A stretch of 64,000 bases of DNA from a virus. The translations under genes and the position numbers were made by a program. The notes below the pieces were generated by a model. That model was not told where the DNA came from. It did not search any database and saw nothing but the letters and a program-made list of their open reading frames with translations. The stretch lies in IMG/VR virus record IMGVR_UViG_3300028024_000105, positions 32,811-96,810 of that record; one strand, 5' to 3'. This document shows positions 60,601 through 64,000 of the stretch, one piece after another (positions within the stretch are counted from its first letter, which is position 1; every line of letters begins with the position of its first letter).

Positions 60601-62012
60601 CCGGCGGCGGCATCACGAGCAGCTCCATCGGCACGCCGAGTGGCCCGGCGGGTGGCGACCTGGCAGGCTCCTACCCTGACCCGATCTGCAATAGCAACAT
60701 CGCCCGGACGTCTCAGATCATCGACGTGACGGCCCCGCTCTTCGAGCGTGACGGACACAACACGCTGGCCTACGACCTGTACTTCGACATCACCAACTTC
60801 CGGGGCTCCGGGGCCAACGCCAAGCGTGGCGTGGTTCCCTCGCCCGGAACTCCTGCCCGCATCGGACGCTTCCTTTGTGAAGACGTCACGAACCCATGGC
60901 AGTATCCCACGGCCATCCCGATTGGGTTCTTCGGCGACGGATCGGACGGGGATCTCGACATCTCCGGCAGCGGCGACACCACTCTGTCGTCTGGAGACAG
61001 TTTCAAGAACTACCGCAACGTCAATCTGGGCGCGAACACGCTGTACGTCCACGCCGACGACTTCGCCGCCATGATCTGCATCAGCGGGACGCTGACTTCC
61101 AACGGCGGACGCATCGCGCTCCTGCATCGCAACGGCACGGCTGGAGGCAACGGCCTGTTCGGCGGCGGCAACGGCGGGGCAGGCGGCGGCGACTCCGGCA
61201 TCCTGGTTGTTCGGGCGAAGTACCGCGCGGGGGCCATCACGCTGTTCGCGGCGGGGGCGGCGGGCGGCAACGGCACAAACGCTTCGGCGCGCTCGGGTAA
61301 CGGCGGCGGCGGGAGCGGCTTGCCCGGCGTCATCTCGCAGGCGCGAGTCAAAGGCTACGCCATCACGGTCGTGTCCGCCAAGATCCACGCCGTCAGCCCG
61401 GCAACGAATGGCGGCGACGGCGGCGTCGGAATGACCGCCGCGCAGAAGCGGGTCTTCAAGGATGTGGCTTCCTGGCTGCTCGGAGAGTCCGGTTTCCCGA
61501 CCTTCGCCAGTAGCGACCGCAGCATCTACTGGACCGAAACGGTCTCGGCAGCCTCTGGCGACGGGGGCGGTGGGGACCTGGCAGGCAAGGACGGCATGCC
61601 CGGCGCCGGAGGCGGCGGATGGTTCGTCAACGGCGGGCGGGGCGGTCATGCAGGAGTAGTCGGCACGGGTGGCAACGACGCACAGGGCGGTCCGGGCGGT
61701 GGCGGTGGCTCGGGAGGCGTTGTGGTGTTCGTATCCCTGTCGGATGGCAGTGGCGTCACTATCGACGTGCGCGGAGGCAACGGTGGATCGGCCGGGAACG
61801 CGTCCGGCGGCGGCTGTGGAGGTTCGGGTGGCGGCGGCGGGGGCTCGGGCGGACGGTCCTATTCGATCACTCGCGGCGTGACAGTTCCGACGCATATGGT
61901 GACCGGCGGCACGCCCGGCGCTCCTGGCCTTCCTGCGGGCGACGGCGGCGCAGCGGCTGCAGCAATTGCGGGCACCGATGGTATTGCAAGCAGCCTTCTA
62001 ATGAACGAGTAA
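57615..62012 (+). CDS. Large tail-tip protein with Ig-like repeats and Gly-rich end
   Basis: A 1465-residue protein. Three N-terminal Cys-paired beta domains (each with CENT or CNIT, PCG..CG and a PxG motif) at about 15-110, 115-205 and 215-310. Then a baseplate hub-like region (about 330-720, KQIVLVQVTGTPGGGLVYTDRKIMNLAEQRLEW, GYGYVEMLNNIQVQRIY). From about 860 come fibre-like domains, and a Gly-rich segment at about 1350-1440 resembling collagen-like or polyglycine adhesin tips. Probably the tail-associated hub/receptor-binding protein. Long antisense frames on the other strand are a composition effect. Confidence 0.72.
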   Translation: MSCVGSAPTFSDISSWTLSHDGSGCENTATIHVDAPCGSSLYTIKLTRTQNAVDTDVYSATIPDGPLSAYQFQYIDTPPCGRGTITYHWTILCDGAVQSTSYTKSADQGGPPTLSPDTMAHDGGTCENTLQLRVIMPCGECGGTVKLYRTQGSEPTMTAGEVIYSNTVPDGPSDTTYNYAETPPCIRGTYYYRWQVVLPAGTYNGGLHQADSGGPAVITFHDAQVDADCNITARMQLSKPCGECAGTWKLFRKLNSASSFDASEEIASGEVPAGPLIGFTVTHTEHPGNGHWYYAWRVYNDTGGIDDEFSSDLATTECIPFYTPTPISLPEDAFEKQIVLVQVTGTPGGGLVYTDRKIMNLAEQRLEWWYHKNGGCAGFRLLTHELLDDEFFDDTLDESWEIHVRIKLGGEDTYTTWYRGVIRSIKHQEQGVDEYADIHGYGYVEMLNNIQVQRIYRAGLTVKQVVDDIIAQDVRPYTRIVRPNDLDPTNGDSGVVASNYILKSDVHFECSALRAIKFLAEIQGNREYGVDAQRRFYFRLNSSTVGANFFLAKDVVDRVAGGKSFGQTNSLKVAGKSFGARDFLKIREDVTDVTSFGRRETPVEVPWVTGDGDASAWADNIIAVNKTKQDWAVITKKTVTSRLENSHPLPRVTVYGGDVSNDVKTYDIAKIQYIEGGTRAPQEIREKGVPKQQMDTDQPLKAMYYLGRYPNDLIDELKERVYDQIDALKGRHKQFRYPNDITNELINISGKIPGEIKFYHKVPDVTNIDVTNSPTDLSDPTNPRGVLVAWIGGQWVQLSPRRIFHTLSGVRGQFIGEIVSLITDTTNFQIGAIYWWTGASWSPVGSGSGAGNIMEGARVQKTSNTTISPGGTTLSYDFVIANDNAVFSSGTPTLLTAKTTGYYNISADVLWGKGLNGTYREIRIKLTSGVNVKIVAKDRKDDFVHNVKRTNHVETTLLMLAGDYIELIADTDALDGGNVVEYSEEVSPVFSMALVSGGGITSSSIGTPSGPAGGDLAGSYPDPICNSNIARTSQIIDVTAPLFERDGHNTLAYDLYFDITNFRGSGANAKRGVVPSPGTPARIGRFLCEDVTNPWQYPTAIPIGFFGDGSDGDLDISGSGDTTLSSGDSFKNYRNVNLGANTLYVHADDFAAMICISGTLTSNGGRIALLHRNGTAGGNGLFGGGNGGAGGGDSGILVVRAKYRAGAITLFAAGAAGGNGTNASARSGNGGGGSGLPGVISQARVKGYAITVVSAKIHAVSPATNGGDGGVGMTAAQKRVFKDVASWLLGESGFPTFASSDRSIYWTETVSAASGDGGGGDLAGKDGMPGAGGGGWFVNGGRGGHAGVVGTGGNDAQGGPGGGGGSGGVVVFVSLSDGSGVTIDVRGGNGGSAGNASGGGCGGSGGGGGGSGGRSYSITRGVTVPTHMVTGGTPGAPGLPAGDGGAAAAAIAGTDGIASSLLMNE

Positions 62013-62021
62013 GGTGTAGAA

Positions 62022-63674
62022 GTGTATTGGCCGCAGCAAGACATCACGTCGAGTCCGACCACGGTCCTGGATACGGATCGCGTCTTCTGGTGCGACGCGA
62101 CCACGGGTGATCAGGTCCTCAACCTGCCCAGCGTGACTGGGAAGGCCGCACTTTACTTCGTCTTCAAGAAGATCGACGCAACCACTCACACCGTGACGAT
62201 CAACCCGCCAGCCGGGAAGACAATCGACGGCATGTCGAGCTATGTCCTGACGGCTCAGAACCAGATCATCGGCGTGACGGCCGACACCCACGGCAATTAC
62301 AAACTCGTTGACGGCAACAGCTCGGGAACCGCCGTCGGGCGCGGGACGCGGGTCAACGAGAAGACTGACGGCACGACCGGCGCCGGATCGCTCGCGGCTG
62401 TCGCGGGCATGACCGAGGTCGTCGAACTGAGCGTCGCGGGCACAGTTATTGTCAGCGTCAGCGGCTCGTGGCACTACACCGGCCAGCCGACGGCCGCCGT
62501 GATCGGCATGGAGATCGACGGCACGCAGTATTACTGGACGGTCAACAATTCGCTCGTCGGCGCGGGCTCCGACAATTTCCAAGACGCCGCTGGTTCCCAC
62601 ACGATGGGAATCTTCCTGAACGCCGGGTCACACACGATCAAGTTCCTGGCCGCCGCGACGAACATGTATCTGAACGGTAGTCCGGAGACTCCGGCATCCC
62701 TCGTCATCACGTACCCGACCGTGACGACCTTCGGCGGTGGCTCTCCGACCAGTGATCCGACCCACGACCTGTCGGGCGTCTGGTCCGACACTCTGGTCGT
62801 CGGCCTGCAGGGCGACCCGCTACCCACGAAGGTGGCTCGGAAGTACCTGCGGCGGAACGACGCGAACAGCGGCTGGGAGCTGTCCGATCCCACCTTCGCG
62901 GTGTTCAAGAACTCGTCCCTGGTCGGCATCCATCGGCGCATCAACATTCTGGACGCCACGAACATCATCACGTACGTGACGGAGGACATCACCAACGACT
63001 GGGTCAACATCAAGATCGAGTCGTCGGGCGGCGGGGGAGGCGGCTCGGACGATCCTCTTGGGAAAGCCTTCTTCGTCCACAACGGCCTGATGCCCGCCAA
63101 TACCTTCAAGGAAGAACTCTACGACTACCCGGCTACCGACTTCGCGAATCTGAACGGCGGCACCAAATCGGTCTCCATGTCGCGTGCGCGCTTCACCCCC
63201 GGCGGCAGCAACGTCGCAAACTGGGGATGGGACATTGGTTCGTCGAAATCTCAGATTCTGTTCATCATGGGCATGATGCGCGGGAGGCAGAATCAGACGA
63301 GCATGTTCATTACGAACACGCTTCCTGCGGCAGCCCAGATCGAAGATGCCTACAATTTCGATCTGGAACCCGGCGTCCCCGATATCGCCCTGCTCAAACG
63401 CGCGTCGGGCTCCTGGTCTGGACTTGGCAGCGAGGCGAAACTTGTCCCGACCAACAGCGATGCCGGGATGTCGTTTGGGATGGCTCTCTACTACGACGAC
63501 ACCACGAATCACCTGATTTGCTTCCTCCGTCTCGGAGGCGAATGGTTCCCGATCATCGACACCACCGACTCCACCTTCACCACGATGCGATATTGCGGCA
63601 TCTTCAACGATTCCTCCACTGGGGCGGGATCGGTCGTGTGGTCCGGCGTCCCGATGGCTATCTACACCGACTAA
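62022..63674 (+). CDS. Tail fibre / receptor-binding-like protein
   Basis: A 550-residue protein from GTG. N-terminal unit TVLDTDRVFWCDATTGDQVLNLPSVTGKAALYFVFKKIDATTHTVTINPPAGKTIDG is a common fibre domain. A TNF/C1q-like beta unit follows (about 130-235, VSGSWHYTGQPTAAVIGMEIDG), then a Gly linker (GGGGGG near 345) and a C-terminal carbohydrate-binding-like domain. It follows the hub gene after 9 bases. Confidence 0.7.
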   Translation: MYWPQQDITSSPTTVLDTDRVFWCDATTGDQVLNLPSVTGKAALYFVFKKIDATTHTVTINPPAGKTIDGMSSYVLTAQNQIIGVTADTHGNYKLVDGNSSGTAVGRGTRVNEKTDGTTGAGSLAAVAGMTEVVELSVAGTVIVSVSGSWHYTGQPTAAVIGMEIDGTQYYWTVNNSLVGAGSDNFQDAAGSHTMGIFLNAGSHTIKFLAAATNMYLNGSPETPASLVITYPTVTTFGGGSPTSDPTHDLSGVWSDTLVVGLQGDPLPTKVARKYLRRNDANSGWELSDPTFAVFKNSSLVGIHRRINILDATNIITYVTEDITNDWVNIKIESSGGGGGGSDDPLGKAFFVHNGLMPANTFKEELYDYPATDFANLNGGTKSVSMSRARFTPGGSNVANWGWDIGSSKSQILFIMGMMRGRQNQTSMFITNTLPAAAQIEDAYNFDLEPGVPDIALLKRASGSWSGLGSEAKLVPTNSDAGMSFGMALYYDDTTNHLICFLRLGGEWFPIIDTTDSTFTTMRYCGIFNDSSTGAGSVVWSGVPMAIYTD

Positions 63675-63677
63675 GTT

Positions 63678-63692
63678 CTGTCCAAGGCAGTG
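63678..63692 (+). promoter_or_regulatory. Box B promoter-like element
   Basis: CTGTCCAAGGCAGTG; the ATG at 63711 is further away and has GAAAGG before it. Confidence 0.6.
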
Positions 63693-63710
63693 TCATCGAA
63701 AGGCATCGAC

Positions 63711-64000
63711 ATGTCATCTCCCGTTCGACTTCACATCGGCTGCGGCACCGTCTACCTGACGGATTGGATCAACGTGGATCTGCCATCGCCCAACTGCTTC
63801 CTCGCGTCCGAACGGCCGGACCTGGTGGAGCGCTACCGGGCCACGGCGGACGACTACTACGCCCGCCACAAGAAGACCATCGCGGACCTGCGCAAGGGGC
63901 CGCTCGACCAGTCCTACGTCTGCGACCGCTACGGCTCGTACAACTTCCTGCCGGTGGTGCCCGGCACCGTCGACGAGATGTTGGCCCGCCACTCCTTCGA
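63711..64000 (+). CDS. Class I SAM methyltransferase, 5' part
   Basis: The first 96 codons, cut by the right edge. LHIGCGTVYLTDWINVDL (about 6-23) is a SAM-binding glycine loop with the acidic ribose ligand, as in small glycosyl- or lipid-linked methyltransferases. With the glycosyltransferase (47917), acyltransferase (24150) and methyltransferase (24634) it adds to a set of late-type sugar or surface modification enzymes. Confidence 0.75.
   Translation, partial: MSSPVRLHIGCGTVYLTDWINVDLPSPNCFLASERPDLVERYRATADDYYARHKKTIADLRKGPLDQSYVCDRYGSYNFLPVVPGTVDEMLARHSF

Noticed and set aside
57612-61895. A 1427-codon open frame on the minus strand opposite the tail-tip gene
   Set aside because: Its composition (Arg/Val/Asp/Ala-rich, no domain) is the usual mirror of a high-GC gene, and the plus-strand frame has clear tail domains and coupled neighbours.

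Overview
The window is one continuous stretch of a tailed double-stranded DNA phage (siphovirus-type) genome with high G+C, dense packing, many ATGA, GTGA or TAATG overlaps and many GTG starts. The host cannot be named from the sequence. High G+C, lipobox and twin-arginine signals, and many start codons with no Shine-Dalgarno sequence suggest a high-GC bacterium. Two tyrosine recombinases and an XRE repressor with divergent sigma70-like promoters suggest a temperate phage. No polymerase, helicase, endolysin or holin was recognised, so the genome is larger than this window.

Layout. 0-12 kb (+): a sigma-factor-like 3' end, a homing HNH nuclease, an RNA ligase, an adenine methyltransferase, DUF3310, MazG, and many small proteins (KTSC, YopX, P-loop). 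Between them lies a probable structured RNA closed by a 19-bp perfect helix (6060-6270). 11-13.7 kb (-): a C5-cytosine methyltransferase and dCMP deaminase. 13.7-16.6 kb (+): two putative effectors, a kinase-fold protein and an HEFGH metalloprotease, which share an N-terminal module. 16.7-24 kb: a DUF7666 protein with 30-bp repeats, a GHKL ATPase-metalloprotease fusion, zinc-ribbon proteins, a lipoprotein and integrase 1. 24-26 kb: an acyltransferase, tRNA-Arg(UCU), and a methyltransferase plus radical SAM protein on the minus strand. 26-29.6 kb (-): a block of small genes with 12-bp tandem repeats beyond its end. 29.7-34.3 kb: integrase 2, an HNH nuclease, the repressor switch and GroES. 34.3-64 kb (+): the virion module of TerL, portal-MuF, fibre-like proteins, XkdF-type protease, scaffold-like protein, capsid, glycosyltransferase, connectors, tail tube, tail chaperones, tape measure, Dit, a shortened QueA-like protein, a large tail protein, a fibre and the start of a methyltransferase.

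How it works together. Three recurring promoter-like boxes organise the window. Box A (GCGTCCTACGG or GTCTGACGG) lies almost always exactly 5 nt before a start codon, in front of early or accessory genes on both strands. Box B (GTCCAAG) precedes the virion module and also the two putative effectors, the acyltransferase and the radical SAM gene, so these are probably late genes. Box C (GTAAC-N16-CGTCTTAC) precedes genes with good ribosome sites and is often near TATCTGCA elements. The 5-nt spacing suggests leaderless transcripts, possibly read by the sigma-like protein whose gene is cut by the left edge. The regulatory reading is inference; the boxes, their positions and their spacing are directly visible.
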